From Amphritea sp. (GTDB lineage Bacteria; Pseudomonadota; Gammaproteobacteria; Pseudomonadales; Balneatricaceae): a stretch of DNA of 64,000 nucleotides. The notes beneath the pieces were generated by a model that saw only the letters and a program-made list of their open reading frames with translations, did not search any database and was not told the origin of the DNA. Location: NCBI GenBank assembly GCA_025800245.1, contig JAOXSA010000005.1, positions 1-64,000 of the forward strand, in the 5' to 3' direction. Shown here piece after piece: positions 7,513 to 17,324 of this stretch. How positions within the stretch are numbered: the stretch's first letter is position 1; the number at the start of each line of letters is the position of its first letter. A program made the translations under genes and the position numbers.

Positions 7513-9249
7513 ATGTCGTCTGCAGCGAAGTGCATAAACATACCCACTCAATGCTTACTGATCGATAGCTGCGGTTACTCGGTCGATCAGCTGCTTCAGC
7601 ATTTCGATCCGACTCAGCAGGCAGTGAGACACTGTGCCTTCGATCAGGCGACCGAATATCTCAGCCAGAGCGCCTACGATCTGATCTTCCTGCATACCTG
7701 CTACACGGATACTAACGCCCTGTCCGAGCTGCACTATCTGCGGCAACAGCATCCTGACATTCCGGTTATCATTTTTGATCAGGAGCTAAGCTCTGAGCGA
7801 ATTGAAGAGTTCACCTGCTGGCGCGCCAATGATTATCTGCAACTGCAGGATCTGACTCAGCCGCTGCTGCAACAGACCATCCGCCATGGCCTGACCGTCC
7901 GTCAGCTACTGAAAGAGATCAACCATCTGAATCAGGTGGACCCGCTGACCGGTATGACCAACCGGCATCAGTTCTACAAGCAGCTATCATCACAACTGCG
8001 TCAGTTCCGTCAGGGACAGAGCCGGCCCGATACCAACTACGCACTGCTCAACGTCGACCTGGATGGCTTCCGGCGCTTTAATCACATAAATGGTTATGCC
8101 GCAGGGGACAAAATCGTCAAAGAGATGGCCGGTCGCCTGATCGAACTGGCCCCTGGGCTGATTGCCCGGTTAGGCAATGATGAATTTGTGCTGCTGATCG
8201 ATTGTCCGGCGGACGATGACTGCGCCCAGGCCGCCACCCTGCTGTGCTATCAGATTATGCACGCGCTTGCGGAACCCTATCATTACCGCGATCTGGAAAT
8301 TATCCTGCCCTGCAGCATCGGCGTCAGTTTTGCGCCTCAGCGCAGCTGCGAAACAGACACACTGATACACCAGGCCACTCAGGCGCGTCTCAAAGCCAAG
8401 CAGCAGAGCACCTGCAGTTACTCGATGTACACCCAGGAGCCTCAGTCGAATAAAGAGCTGTCACCGGTAATCGAGCCGGATCTGATGAACGCTCTGCGGC
8501 GGCAGGAATTTGAGCTTTATTACCAACCCCGGATCGATATCGCCAGCGGCAGAATCATCGGTGCGGAAGCGCTGATCCGCTGGAATCACCCGGAAAAAGG
8601 TCTGATTTTCCCGGATGCCTTTATCTCCACGGCGGAACGTACCGGCCTGATCGTACCGATCGGGTACTGGGTTATTCAGCAGGCCGGCGAAGATATTAAC
8701 CGTCTCAAGGATGCCGGACTGGATATTACCCATCTGAGCGTTAACCTGTCGTTCCGGCAGTTTCAGGACAGTTACCTGTGCCGCACCATTGAGCGGTTGA
8801 TCGACCGCTACAATATCGACACCAACATTCTTGAATTCGAACTCACAGAATCAGCGCTGTTCAATAATGAAGCCCATGTGCTGGAAAGTATTGAGCAGCT
8901 GCATAAACTGGGCATCAATTTCTCACTGGATGACTTCGGCACCGGCTACTCCTCGTTCTCTCTGCTGCAGACACTGCCGATCAGCAGCCTGAAGATCGAC
9001 CGCTCCTTCGTGTCCCATATTCATGAGAATCAGGACAACCGCGAGATTGTCAAAGCGCTGATCCGTCTGGCCCACAGTCTGAAAAAGGAGATTATCGCCG
9101 AAGGCGTAGAAACCCCGCAGCAGCTGGATTTCCTCGCCAGCTATGGCTGTCATCAGGCACAGGGTTACCTGTACAGTAAACCGATCCCGTTTGACCAGTA
9201 CTGCGCTATGCTGCACCAGTCCATTAACTCTACAGCGGCGAACGCCTGA
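7513..9249 (+). CDS. Receiver-like/degenerate GGDEF/EAL c-di-GMP phosphodiesterase
   Basis: A cytoplasmic protein of 578 residues without membrane segments. Residues about 13-125 resemble a response-regulator fold (CLLIDSCG ... YDLIFLHTCY), but the phospho-acceptor aspartate is not apparent, so it may be a pseudo-receiver. The cyclase domain (DPLTGMTNRHQF) has GNDEF at about 221-225 instead of GGDEF, a change that usually weakens or abolishes synthesis. The EAL domain is intact: AEALIRW (about 352), ELTES, DDFGTGYSS, AEGVE. The likely net role is c-di-GMP breakdown, with the GGDEF part as a GTP sensor (inference). Its 3' end overlaps the convergent comM by 20 bp. Confidence 0.92.
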   Translation: MSSAAKCINIPTQCLLIDSCGYSVDQLLQHFDPTQQAVRHCAFDQATEYLSQSAYDLIFLHTCYTDTNALSELHYLRQQHPDIPVIIFDQELSSERIEEFTCWRANDYLQLQDLTQPLLQQTIRHGLTVRQLLKEINHLNQVDPLTGMTNRHQFYKQLSSQLRQFRQGQSRPDTNYALLNVDLDGFRRFNHINGYAAGDKIVKEMAGRLIELAPGLIARLGNDEFVLLIDCPADDDCAQAATLLCYQIMHALAEPYHYRDLEIILPCSIGVSFAPQRSCETDTLIHQATQARLKAKQQSTCSYSMYTQEPQSNKELSPVIEPDLMNALRRQEFELYYQPRIDIASGRIIGAEALIRWNHPEKGLIFPDAFISTAERTGLIVPIGYWVIQQAGEDINRLKDAGLDITHLSVNLSFRQFQDSYLCRTIERLIDRYNIDTNILEFELTESALFNNEAHVLESIEQLHKLGINFSLDDFGTGYSSFSLLQTLPISSLKIDRSFVSHIHENQDNREIVKALIRLAHSLKKEIIAEGVETPQQLDFLASYGCHQAQGYLYSKPIPFDQYCAMLHQSINSTAANA

Positions 9250-10732
9250 GTCCGATCGCCTCAAACAGATCCTGCTCTCGGATAATCTCACTGTGCTGCA
9301 GATCGGCAATGGTACGTGCCACCTTCAGCACCCGGTGCGCCGCTCTGGCGGATAGTCCCATCTGATCTATCGCATTCGCCAGAATCCGCCTCTGCCCCTC
9401 TCCCAGCTGACAATACTGATCCAGTTGGGGCGCCGTCAGTCGGGCATTACAGCAACCCTGTCGCCGATGCTGCACAACCCGGGCCTGACTTACCCTGTCA
9501 CGCACCTGTTGACTGCTTTCTGTGGCATCAGATGGCCCCATCAACTGTTCAGACGACAATGCCGGCACCCAGCTCTGCAGATCAATCCGGTCCAGCAGCG
9601 GCCCGGATATACGGCTCTGATAGCGCTGAATCTGATCCGGCGTGCAGTGACAGCGGCCACTATTATCGCCCCGATAACCGCACGGGCAGGGGTTCATCGC
9701 CGCGATCAGCTGAAACCGGGCCGGAAAGCTGACCTGAACCGCTGCACGGGAGATATGTATCTCTCCGGATTCCAGCGGCTCACGCATTACTTCAAGCACC
9801 TGACGGCTGTATTCCGGCAACTCATCGAGGAACAGTACTCCCTGATGCGCCAGTGATATTTCACCGGGGCGGGGCTGGCTGCCACCACCCACCAGCGCCA
9901 CCGCTGAAGCAGTATGATGCGGTGAGCGAAACGGTCGGATACCGCTTAACAGTCGGTTCTGATAGACCCCGGCAACCGAGTGAATCGCCGCGAGTTCCAG
10001 CATTCCGGTCTGATCCAGCGGTGGCAGAATGCCGGGCAAGCGGCTGGCCAGCATACTCTTGCCACTCCCCGGAGGGCCACAGAACAGCAGATTGTGTCCG
10101 CCTCCGGCGGCGATCTCTAAGGCTCGTTTCGCCTCATGCTGACCCCGGACATCCAGCAGATCCGCCACCTGCTCTTCACCAGTCAGGCTGGTAATCGGGA
10201 CATCAACAGGATTAAGCGGTACCGCACCGCTTAACTGCTGACAAACCTGTAACAGGGTGGCGCAGCTATAGAGTGTCAGGTCACTGACCAGAGCCGCTTC
10301 TTCCAGATTATCCAGAGCCAGCCATAAACCACGACCAGCCCCGTGACAGCTGCGGGCGACCGGCAGCACACCACGGACCGGTCGCAACTCACCGGAAAGC
10401 GCCAGTTCCGCCAGAAATTCAAACTTATCCAGGGCAGCATCCGGCAGCTGGCCGGTCGCCGACAGGATACCGATCGCGATCGCCAGATCGTAACGTCCGC
10501 CCTCTTTTGGCAGATCCGCTGGCGCAAGATTGACGGTGATACGACGGGCGGGGAAATCAAAGCCACTATTGAGAAGCGCGCTACGCACCCGCTCACGGCT
10601 CTCTTTAACACCGGTTTCCGGCATTCCGACAATTGAAAAGCTGGGCAGGCCGCCCGATAAATGAACTTCAACGGCGACCGCCGGCGCACTGATACCCCGC
10701 TGGGCGCGGGTATGCACAATAGCAAGAGACAT
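9230..10732 (-). CDS. comM: YifB/ComM family Mg-chelatase-like AAA+ ATPase
   Basis: A ring helicase of the ComM/YifB family, which promotes branch migration during natural transformation in Vibrio and Haemophilus relatives. An N-terminal ChlI-like/Lon-like region (HTRAQRGISAPAVAVEVHL ... NLAPADLPKEGGRYDLAIA) is followed by a Mg_chelatase AAA core with Walker A GPPGSGKS, Walker B GVLFLDELPEY, and a cysteine cluster NPCPCGYRGD ... CHC, then the C-terminal lid. The second ATG (10732) is chosen: GGAAGG lies 6 bases before it, it gives the usual MSL start, and the first ATG (10738) would abut the ribosome site. About 500 residues, normal length. Confidence 0.95.
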   Translation of the reverse strand: MSLAIVHTRAQRGISAPAVAVEVHLSGGLPSFSIVGMPETGVKESRERVRSALLNSGFDFPARRITVNLAPADLPKEGGRYDLAIAIGILSATGQLPDAALDKFEFLAELALSGELRPVRGVLPVARSCHGAGRGLWLALDNLEEAALVSDLTLYSCATLLQVCQQLSGAVPLNPVDVPITSLTGEEQVADLLDVRGQHEAKRALEIAAGGGHNLLFCGPPGSGKSMLASRLPGILPPLDQTGMLELAAIHSVAGVYQNRLLSGIRPFRSPHHTASAVALVGGGSQPRPGEISLAHQGVLFLDELPEYSRQVLEVMREPLESGEIHISRAAVQVSFPARFQLIAAMNPCPCGYRGDNSGRCHCTPDQIQRYQSRISGPLLDRIDLQSWVPALSSEQLMGPSDATESSQQVRDRVSQARVVQHRRQGCCNARLTAPQLDQYCQLGEGQRRILANAIDQMGLSARAAHRVLKVARTIADLQHSEIIREQDLFEAIGLRRSPL

Positions 10733-11059
10733 AATCATCCTTCCCTGGATCAGTGTGTTTCAGAGCGCCGCGTCCTGCGGCTCTATTTACAGAAGACGTT
10801 ACAAAATGAGTCACCTGCAATATAACCAGTGACAAACACTACCGTCAATTACGGTCATAGATGGTAGCTAATCGTGCTTAAAGAAAAGTTTAATATTTAG
10901 AATATTGGCAATAACGATATAAGCCTTGAGATAGCTAATTAGCTTTCAACAAAACAACTATATACTAAAATAGTAAAAATTAGTATTTACAAATTCGCAA
11001 AGCTCAAAGCAAAGATATATACTAATTTTAAAAAATTTAGTAGCAGAAGGTTTTCACAA
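10733..11059 (+). promoter_or_regulatory. AT-rich promoter region of the fic gene with repeated TACTA/TAGTA palindromes
   Basis: The stretch between divergent comM and fic holds no gene. From about 10860 it becomes very AT-rich. A perfect inverted repeat TACTA-AAA-TAGTA lies at 10963-10975. A second, larger one with arms TACTAA (11020-11025) and TTAGTA (11037-11042) lies 45 bp on, and AATTAGTAT sits between them. The second palindrome ends just before the AGAAGG ribosome site (11045-11050). The arrangement looks like an autoregulatory operator pair for the fic gene, whose product has a C-terminal winged helix (inference). Confidence 0.5.
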
Positions 11060-12433
11060 ATGAGAGTTCCACAATCTCCGCCACTCTTACATGAAAGTAT
11101 GGATGCATGGGGAGAAGACAATCTACATGAAAACCTCATGCTCATACTTCAATCGCAGCAAGGCCCTTGTGACGCAAAAGGAAGATACCTTCACTGGGAA
11201 AAGTTAAGACATCTCTCACCGCCCAAAGGCTATAGCTCTGAACTCTTCTGGCTTTCCATGAAGGAAGCCCGGAAAAAAATTTCAAAGCAACTACCCTTCA
11301 ATGACAAACACTCGAACTCTTTTCAGTTCTGCATCCCAGATAGTGTAATGAGAGATATCTTATGGATCAGTGAAAATGCAACTGGCGCTATTGAAGCCGA
11401 CGCTAAAATTACTGACGACAGAACAAAACGTACTTATTTAATCAACTCACTAATTGAAGAAGCGATTAGCTCCAGCCAGCTAGAAGGTGCAGCAACAACA
11501 AGGCGCGTAGCTAAAGAAATGCTCAGAACGGGTAGAGAGCCAGAAGATCACTCTGAAAAGATGATACTGAATAATCATAAGGCAATGATGTTCATCCGCG
11601 AATACAAAGATGAGGATCTAACCCCATCAATCATCTTTGAAATACATAAAATTTTAACCGAAGGAACACTTGATACTGCAGATATAAGCAAAGCAGGCGC
11701 ATTCAGAGAAAAAGAGGACGATATTTGCGTTTTTTCTAAAGAGGACGTCCTTTTGCATGTGCCACCAAAAGCAAGTGAGCTAAATAGCAGACTCCAAGCG
11801 GTATGTGACTTTGCTAACAAGGTAAATGAGCAAGGGACCACCTACATCCCTCCAATCATCAGAGCGATAGTCATTCACTTCATGATCGGATATGACCACC
11901 CATTCGTCGATGGTAATGGACGAACAGCTAGAGCGCTATTCTATTGGATGATGGCAAAAGAAGGCTATTGGCTCATGGAATACATTTCAATATCCAGAGT
12001 GATAAAGAAAGCACCAGCGAAGTATATGTACGCATACTTACATACCGAAACTGACACCAATGATGTCACGTACTTTATCATTCATCAGTTGGAAGTAATT
12101 AAGCAAGCCATTGAGGATCTCCACACATATCTCGCAGATAAAGCGAAGAAACTGCGTGAAACCGAAATAATGCTTGAAAATTCCCCCTTACAGGGCGAGC
12201 TAAACTACCGACAGCTAAACGTATTAAAAAACGCTATCAAGAATCCCGGTGCCGAATACACCATTAACAGCCACAAAACATCCCACGGTGTTACATATCA
12301 GACAGCAAGAACAGATCTATTGAAACTATCAGATCATTTCAATCTTTTAAAAAAATACAAGGTAGGGAAAAAGGACGTTTTCATATCCCCTGCAAACCTG
12401 AGAGAAATCATACATAGCTACAAAGCCAGCTAA
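11060..12433 (+). CDS. fic: Class II Fic family protein with C-terminal winged-helix domain
   Basis: A probable AMP-transferase that modifies Ser/Thr/Tyr hydroxyls of a target protein. The Fic core has the full motif HPFVDGNGR at about 280-288. An inhibitory helix lies upstream, with the signature S..SQLEGA at about 138-144. The position before the core makes it class II and autoinhibited, with the glutamate at about 142 competing with ATP gamma-phosphate. Residues about 385-457 (TSHGVTYQTARTDLLKL) resemble a winged-helix DNA-binding domain. Codon use and the AT-rich DNA differ from both neighbours, suggesting transfer. There is no small antitoxin gene beside it, as expected for class II. It converges on the next gene with a 12-bp gap. 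Confidence 0.9.
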   Translation: MRVPQSPPLLHESMDAWGEDNLHENLMLILQSQQGPCDAKGRYLHWEKLRHLSPPKGYSSELFWLSMKEARKKISKQLPFNDKHSNSFQFCIPDSVMRDILWISENATGAIEADAKITDDRTKRTYLINSLIEEAISSSQLEGAATTRRVAKEMLRTGREPEDHSEKMILNNHKAMMFIREYKDEDLTPSIIFEIHKILTEGTLDTADISKAGAFREKEDDICVFSKEDVLLHVPPKASELNSRLQAVCDFANKVNEQGTTYIPPIIRAIVIHFMIGYDHPFVDGNGRTARALFYWMMAKEGYWLMEYISISRVIKKAPAKYMYAYLHTETDTNDVTYFIIHQLEVIKQAIEDLHTYLADKAKKLRETEIMLENSPLQGELNYRQLNVLKNAIKNPGAEYTINSHKTSHGVTYQTARTDLLKLSDHFNLLKKYKVGKKDVFISPANLREIIHSYKAS

Positions 12434-12445
12434 GTTGAAATGTGG

Positions 12446-14347
12446 TCAATTCTCCATATCTAACCGTTCAATCAGCTGTGACATAGTCAGATGTTGTCCC
12501 ACATACCGTCCATTCATCCGGAAACAGCCCTGCTGGGTCAGGCGGGTCATCTGGCCGGTGGTGCGTACCCCTTCAGCCATCACTTCCAGTCCCATATCCC
12601 GGGCCTGAGAAATCAGCCGCTCTACATCCAGCATTGCCTGATCATCACGCATCTGCTGTTCAACCCGTCCGGCATCCAGCAGTAACATATCAGGCCGGGG
12701 CGACATCAGCGACCAACGTTTCTTACCCCGACAGTCCACCAGTAAACGCACGCCCTGGGCTTTAAGGTGTTCACACTCATCAGGAAACAGTTGCAGCTGT
12801 GCCGTGGTGACCGCCACCATCAGACTTTGCGACGGTATCTGCGCCCGACGCATCGATGTCAGCAACATCGCGATCAGATCACTGGCAAACAGCTCTTCAT
12901 CCTGCAACCGCAGATAGATACTCTCAAAGCCATCGAAGCTGCTCCACAACTTAATCAGCGGCACCAGCGCAGTCTGTAGCTGCTGATGATAGCTTTGCAG
13001 TAAACCGTAGCGGGTCAGCTGTGGCAGGTACTTATCGGCTGGCAGCACTCCCAGTTGCGGGTGTTGCAGACAGGGCACCACTTCTGTTGCGATCAACTGA
13101 TGTCCCCGGAGTGAATAGACCGGATTAAACCTCAGCTCAATACCATCGGTTTCAATCAGTTGCTCCAGCTCGGCATGCACCAACACCGAGCCACGGCCCT
13201 GGCTGGCCTCATATAAACGGAATCCACCGCCAGCCATCGTCGCACTCTGCATCGCCAGCGTGGCATGGGTCTGCAGTAACTCGGCCGTATTCGCCTCGCT
13301 ATCGCTCAGTGCTCCGCCGATCACCAGCTCCGGCCTCAGCAACTTTTCCTCCAGCGCCATAGGCTGGTCTTCCAGTATCAGCAGACGCTGCGCCAGCGAT
13401 TCCAGCAGGCTGGGATCACCGCAATTATCAACGATCAGTGCCAGACCACCGGAGGCGGTGAACGCAAGAAAGTCATCATCGCGCAGCTCACTGGCCAAAC
13501 GTAAAGCCAGATCCTGCACCTGTTCGCGGTAATCTGGCAGTTCTTTGTTATCCAGCTGCACCAGATCCACCATCAGCAGAGCAACGCCCCTTCCGGTCAG
13601 TCGGCTCACTTGCAGTTTCTGTTCTAACAGGCGGTTCAACTCCGGTGCATCATGCAGATGAGCTGCCACACTCTGCTGCTCATACCAACTGCTGGTATCG
13701 GAAAACTGGGCGACGAAGCCGCTTATCTCGCCATTACTGTCCCGGCTGGCGAGAATACTGTACCAGGCCGGGTATGTGCGGCCGTCTTTATGACAATTCC
13801 AAAGCTCGCCTTCCCAGACACCGTCTTTCATCAGCTGTTGCCACAGCTCTTCAAACACATCCGGATCGATATCATCATTGGTAATAAGGCCAGGTCCCTG
13901 GCCGACAACTTCATCGAAACGGTAACCAGTCAGGGAGTAAAAACTGCGGTTTACCCGATAGATACGGTTATCCCTGTCCATCACCATGATGCCCTGTGGT
14001 GAATAATCAAACAGCCCCTCAACCGGCTGCTGACTGAGAGTCTGTTCAGCAGCCTGAGCCAGGGTATTGGCAATCAGCAGATAGCTATTCGCCTGTGAAT
14101 TCCAGTGCAGTTGAATCTGTAACCATCGTGAAGACTCTGTGGGTCGGGGTTGCCAGGTCAATGTCGCGGAGCCCTGTTTACGGGCTCCGGCCAGAGCACT
14201 GCGTAACTCGAACAGTGCCTCTTCACCGTGCACCTGCTCAAGATGCACGCCGCTGAGCTCGCCCTGCCAGTCGAGTTGAGCCAGATACTCGCTGCTACCA
14301 AACTGATAGGTCAGATCCGGTAATATCGTTGCACACATCTGGCTCAT
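12446..14347 (-). CDS. PAS protein with degenerate GGDEF and EAL domains (likely non-catalytic)
   Basis: 633 residues, no membrane segment. An N-terminal region of unknown fold (1-105) and a clear PAS domain (about 110-230: FDYSPQGIMVMDRDNRIYRVNRSF in pieces, then GELWNCHKDGRTYPAWYSI) are followed by GGDEF-like and EAL-like folds. The catalytic signatures are gone. FTASGGLALIV stands where GGDEF should be, TEVVPCLQ replaces the EAL motif, and LVDCRGKKRWSLM replaces DDFGTGYSS, although AEGVR and the final GRYVGQHL layout are kept. A role as a c-di-GMP/GTP receptor or protein-interaction module is more likely than enzyme activity. It lies 17 bp downstream of ubiK on the same strand and may be cotranscribed. 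Confidence 0.85.
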   Translation of the reverse strand: MSQMCATILPDLTYQFGSSEYLAQLDWQGELSGVHLEQVHGEEALFELRSALAGARKQGSATLTWQPRPTESSRWLQIQLHWNSQANSYLLIANTLAQAAEQTLSQQPVEGLFDYSPQGIMVMDRDNRIYRVNRSFYSLTGYRFDEVVGQGPGLITNDDIDPDVFEELWQQLMKDGVWEGELWNCHKDGRTYPAWYSILASRDSNGEISGFVAQFSDTSSWYEQQSVAAHLHDAPELNRLLEQKLQVSRLTGRGVALLMVDLVQLDNKELPDYREQVQDLALRLASELRDDDFLAFTASGGLALIVDNCGDPSLLESLAQRLLILEDQPMALEEKLLRPELVIGGALSDSEANTAELLQTHATLAMQSATMAGGGFRLYEASQGRGSVLVHAELEQLIETDGIELRFNPVYSLRGHQLIATEVVPCLQHPQLGVLPADKYLPQLTRYGLLQSYHQQLQTALVPLIKLWSSFDGFESIYLRLQDEELFASDLIAMLLTSMRRAQIPSQSLMVAVTTAQLQLFPDECEHLKAQGVRLLVDCRGKKRWSLMSPRPDMLLLDAGRVEQQMRDDQAMLDVERLISQARDMGLEVMAEGVRTTGQMTRLTQQGCFRMNGRYVGQHLTMSQLIERLDMEN

Positions 14348-14364
14348 TATGGGGTTCTCCCGAA

Positions 14365-14619
14365 TCAGTCCTGATCCAGTTGCTGTTCCAGCTGATCCAA
14401 TTGCTGCTGCAAATGCTCCAGCTTTTCCCGGGTTCTCGCCAATACGGCGCTTTGCGCATCAAACTCATCCCGGGTTACCAGATCCATACGGTTAAAAGCG
14501 CCCTTCAGTATAGCGCTGATTTGCGGTTCAAGATCGCCGCTGGCTGAATGGTTACGGGCACTGTCGATCAGGCCGGCCAACTGCGCAGTCAGGCCTTCAA
14601 TTACACTCTGATTAATCAT
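14365..14619 (-). CDS. ubiK: Ubiquinone biosynthesis accessory factor UbiK (BMFP/YqiC family)
   Basis: An 84-residue protein with an amphipathic N-terminal helix (INQSVIEGLTAQLAGLIDS) and a C-terminal trimeric coiled coil (RTREKLEHLQQQLDQLEQQL). This is the BMFP architecture of YqiC/UbiK, which scaffolds UbiJ and membrane lipids for aerobic ubiquinone synthesis. The start is the ATG at 14619. An upstream extension to 14826 is open, but it is cysteine-rich, runs through the glnK enhancer sites and does not look like protein. It is divergent from the glnK promoter. In many gammaproteobacteria this gene is adjacent to comM; here two genes lie between. Confidence 0.9.
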   Translation of the reverse strand: MINQSVIEGLTAQLAGLIDSARNHSASGDLEPQISAILKGAFNRMDLVTRDEFDAQSAVLARTREKLEHLQQQLDQLEQQLDQD

Positions 14620-14744
14620 TTTTTCTGGGTTCCGGTAATTCAGAAACGGTCTTTCAGTAGAACTATCAGTAGAACTATACCTAAAACTATAGCAATAAGC
14701 GGGCACCCTTTTCAGCCCGCACCGAAAATGCGCACACCCGCCAA

Positions 14745-14815
14745 CGCACCAAAACCGTGCCTGCACAAAAATTGTGCACCAGCAAAAATCCCAATCCTGC
14801 ACTGAGATCGCACAC
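14745..14815 (+). promoter_or_regulatory. NtrC-type enhancer sites upstream of glnK
   Basis: A perfect palindrome TGCACAAAAATTGTGCA lies at 14762-14778, matching the NtrC half-site layout TGCAC-N7-GTGCA. Weaker relatives flank it: GCACcaaaaccGTGC at 14746-14760 and TGCACtgagatcGCACA at 14799-14815. The strong site is about 105 bp upstream of the -24 element at 14881, a usual NtrC enhancer distance. A good nitrogen-control call given the genes downstream. Confidence 0.78.
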
Positions 14816-14880
14816 AGAGCCCCCACTTAACAGCCCAAAACCAACCTATCCCAATGTTTTAAAAGGATTTTTATAAACAG

Positions 14881-14896
14881 TGGCACACCCCATGCT
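14881..14896 (+). promoter_or_regulatory. Sigma54 (-24/-12) promoter of glnK-amtB
   Basis: TGGCACACCCCATGCT: invariant GG at 14882-14883 and GC at 14894-14895, with the required 10 bases between. It lies about 83 bp before the glnK start codon, downstream of NtrC-type palindromes. Transcription should therefore need RpoN and phosphorylated NtrC, rising in nitrogen limitation. Confidence 0.85.
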
Positions 14897-14948
14897 TTAT
14901 ACCCTGCAACCGTTTCAGTCTGCGCTGACAAGCAGCCGGACCTGGTAA

Positions 14949-15317
<369 letters not shown>

Positions 15318-15420
15318 GACATAACCGTTTTTACAGCTTTCTAATTACAACATTTACAAACTTAAACCTATAGAAGCATCAGCCTGAGAGAGTCCGGCTT
15401 ATCAGCTTCAGGGGGCGAAA

Positions 15421-16680
15421 ATGGAAAACCAGATTTTTGAATTACAGTATGCAATGGACACCTTTTACTTCCTGGTGTGCGGCGCATTAGTTATGTGGAT
15501 GGCAGCAGGCTTTGCCATGCTGGAAGCGGGCCTGGTCCGCTCTAAAAACACCACTGAGATTCTAACCAAGAACGTAGCGCTGTTCGCTATCTCCTGCATC
15601 ATGTACCTGATCTGTGGTTATCAGTTGATGTACGGCGGCGGTATCTTCCTGGCTGGAATCGAAGAAGTCGACGTAGCTCAGGTACTGGTCGATTCCGCTG
15701 AAGAAGGCTTCGACGGTGGTTCAGTTTACTCTGGCGCTTCCGACTTCTTCTTCCAGGTAGTCTTCGTTGCTACGGCGATGTCTATCGTATCCGGTGCAGT
15801 TGCTGAGCGTATGAAGCTGTGGGCTTTCCTGGCTTTCGCGGTGGTAATGACCGGTGTGATCTACCCAATGGAAGGTGCATGGACCTGGAACGGCGACGAC
15901 GTATTCGGTATGTACAACCTGGGTGACCTGGGCTTCTCTGACTTCGCAGGTTCCGGCATCGTACACATGGCGGGTGCTGCTGCGGCTCTGGCAGGTGTAC
16001 TACTGCTGGGTGCCCGTAAAGGCAAATACACTAAGAACGGTATCAACGCGATTCCGGGCGCTAACCTGCCACTGGCAACCCTGGGTACTTTCATCCTGTG
16101 GATGGGTTGGTTCGGCTTCAACGGTGGTTCGGTTCTGAAACTGGGTGATGTGGCAAGTGCTCACTCTGTTGCAATGGTATTCCTGAACACCAATGCTGCC
16201 GCTGCCGGTGGTGCTGTCGCTGCGCTGATCACTGCTCGTCTGCTGTTCGGTAAAGCTGACCTGACTATGCTGCTGAACGGTGCGCTGGCCGGTCTGGTAG
16301 CGATCACTGCTGAGCCATCTACTCCGACTGCGCTGCAAGCAACTCTGTTCGGTGCTGTAGGCGGTATCCTGGTAGTGTTCTCTATCATCACTCTGGATAA
16401 GCTGCGTATCGATGATCCTGTAGGTGCGATCTCTGTCCACGGTGTGTGTGGTCTGCTGGGTCTGCTGCTGGTACCGGTTACCAACGATGGCTCTACCTTC
16501 AGCGGTCAGATCATCGGTGCCCTGACAATCTTCGGTTGGGTATTCGTAACCAGCCTGGTGGTATGGAGCATCCTGAAAGCGGTCATGGGTATCCGTGTAA
16601 GCGAAGAGGAAGAGTACGAAGGTGTTGATCTGGCTGAATGTGGTATGGAAGCGTACCCGGAATTTACCAACGGTAAATAA
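15421..16680 (+). CDS. amtB: Ammonium transporter AmtB
   Basis: An inner-membrane ammonium channel of 419 residues with about 11 hydrophobic segments. The family signature DFAGSGIVHMAGAAAAL contains the first pore histidine region, and SVHGVCGLLGLLL carries the second conserved pore histidine. The N-terminus (ENQIFELQYAMDTFYFLVCGALVMW) starts directly in the membrane domain and there is no long signal sequence, as in many non-enteric Amt proteins. The C-terminal tail (MGIRVSEEEEYEGVDLAECGMEAYPEF) is the segment that contacts GlnK. GGGGG at 15411-15415 serves as ribosome site. Cotranscribed with glnK under sigma54 control. Confidence 0.96.
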   Translation: MENQIFELQYAMDTFYFLVCGALVMWMAAGFAMLEAGLVRSKNTTEILTKNVALFAISCIMYLICGYQLMYGGGIFLAGIEEVDVAQVLVDSAEEGFDGGSVYSGASDFFFQVVFVATAMSIVSGAVAERMKLWAFLAFAVVMTGVIYPMEGAWTWNGDDVFGMYNLGDLGFSDFAGSGIVHMAGAAAALAGVLLLGARKGKYTKNGINAIPGANLPLATLGTFILWMGWFGFNGGSVLKLGDVASAHSVAMVFLNTNAAAAGGAVAALITARLLFGKADLTMLLNGALAGLVAITAEPSTPTALQATLFGAVGGILVVFSIITLDKLRIDDPVGAISVHGVCGLLGLLLVPVTNDGSTFSGQIIGALTIFGWVFVTSLVVWSILKAVMGIRVSEEEEYEGVDLAECGMEAYPEFTNGK

Positions 16681-16699
16681 TCCGAACTTCAGTAAGTAA

Positions 16700-17176
<477 letters not shown>

Positions 17177-17201
17177 TCCCAGCCTCTTCTGAGCATATGA
17201 A

Positions 17202-17226
17202 AAGCACCTTCCACAGGTGCTTTTTT
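17202..17226 (+). terminator. Rho-independent terminator after the second glnK
   Basis: AAGCACCT, loop TCCAC, AGGTGCTT, then TTTT. It closes the nitrogen module. Confidence 0.9.
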
Positions 17227-17324
17227 GTTTCTGATCCCTGCCAAACTGTTAATTTTTCTTCACATTCTCCTGCCAAACTGGGTCTACACTGTAAGAACTG
17301 AGCAAAGAAGTAAGGCGTTGGATT

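Noticed and set aside
14620..14826. N-terminal extension of ubiK
   Set aside because: Open by chance; overlaps NtrC-type sites and is Cys/Trp-rich; the BMFP domain begins at the ATG at 14619.
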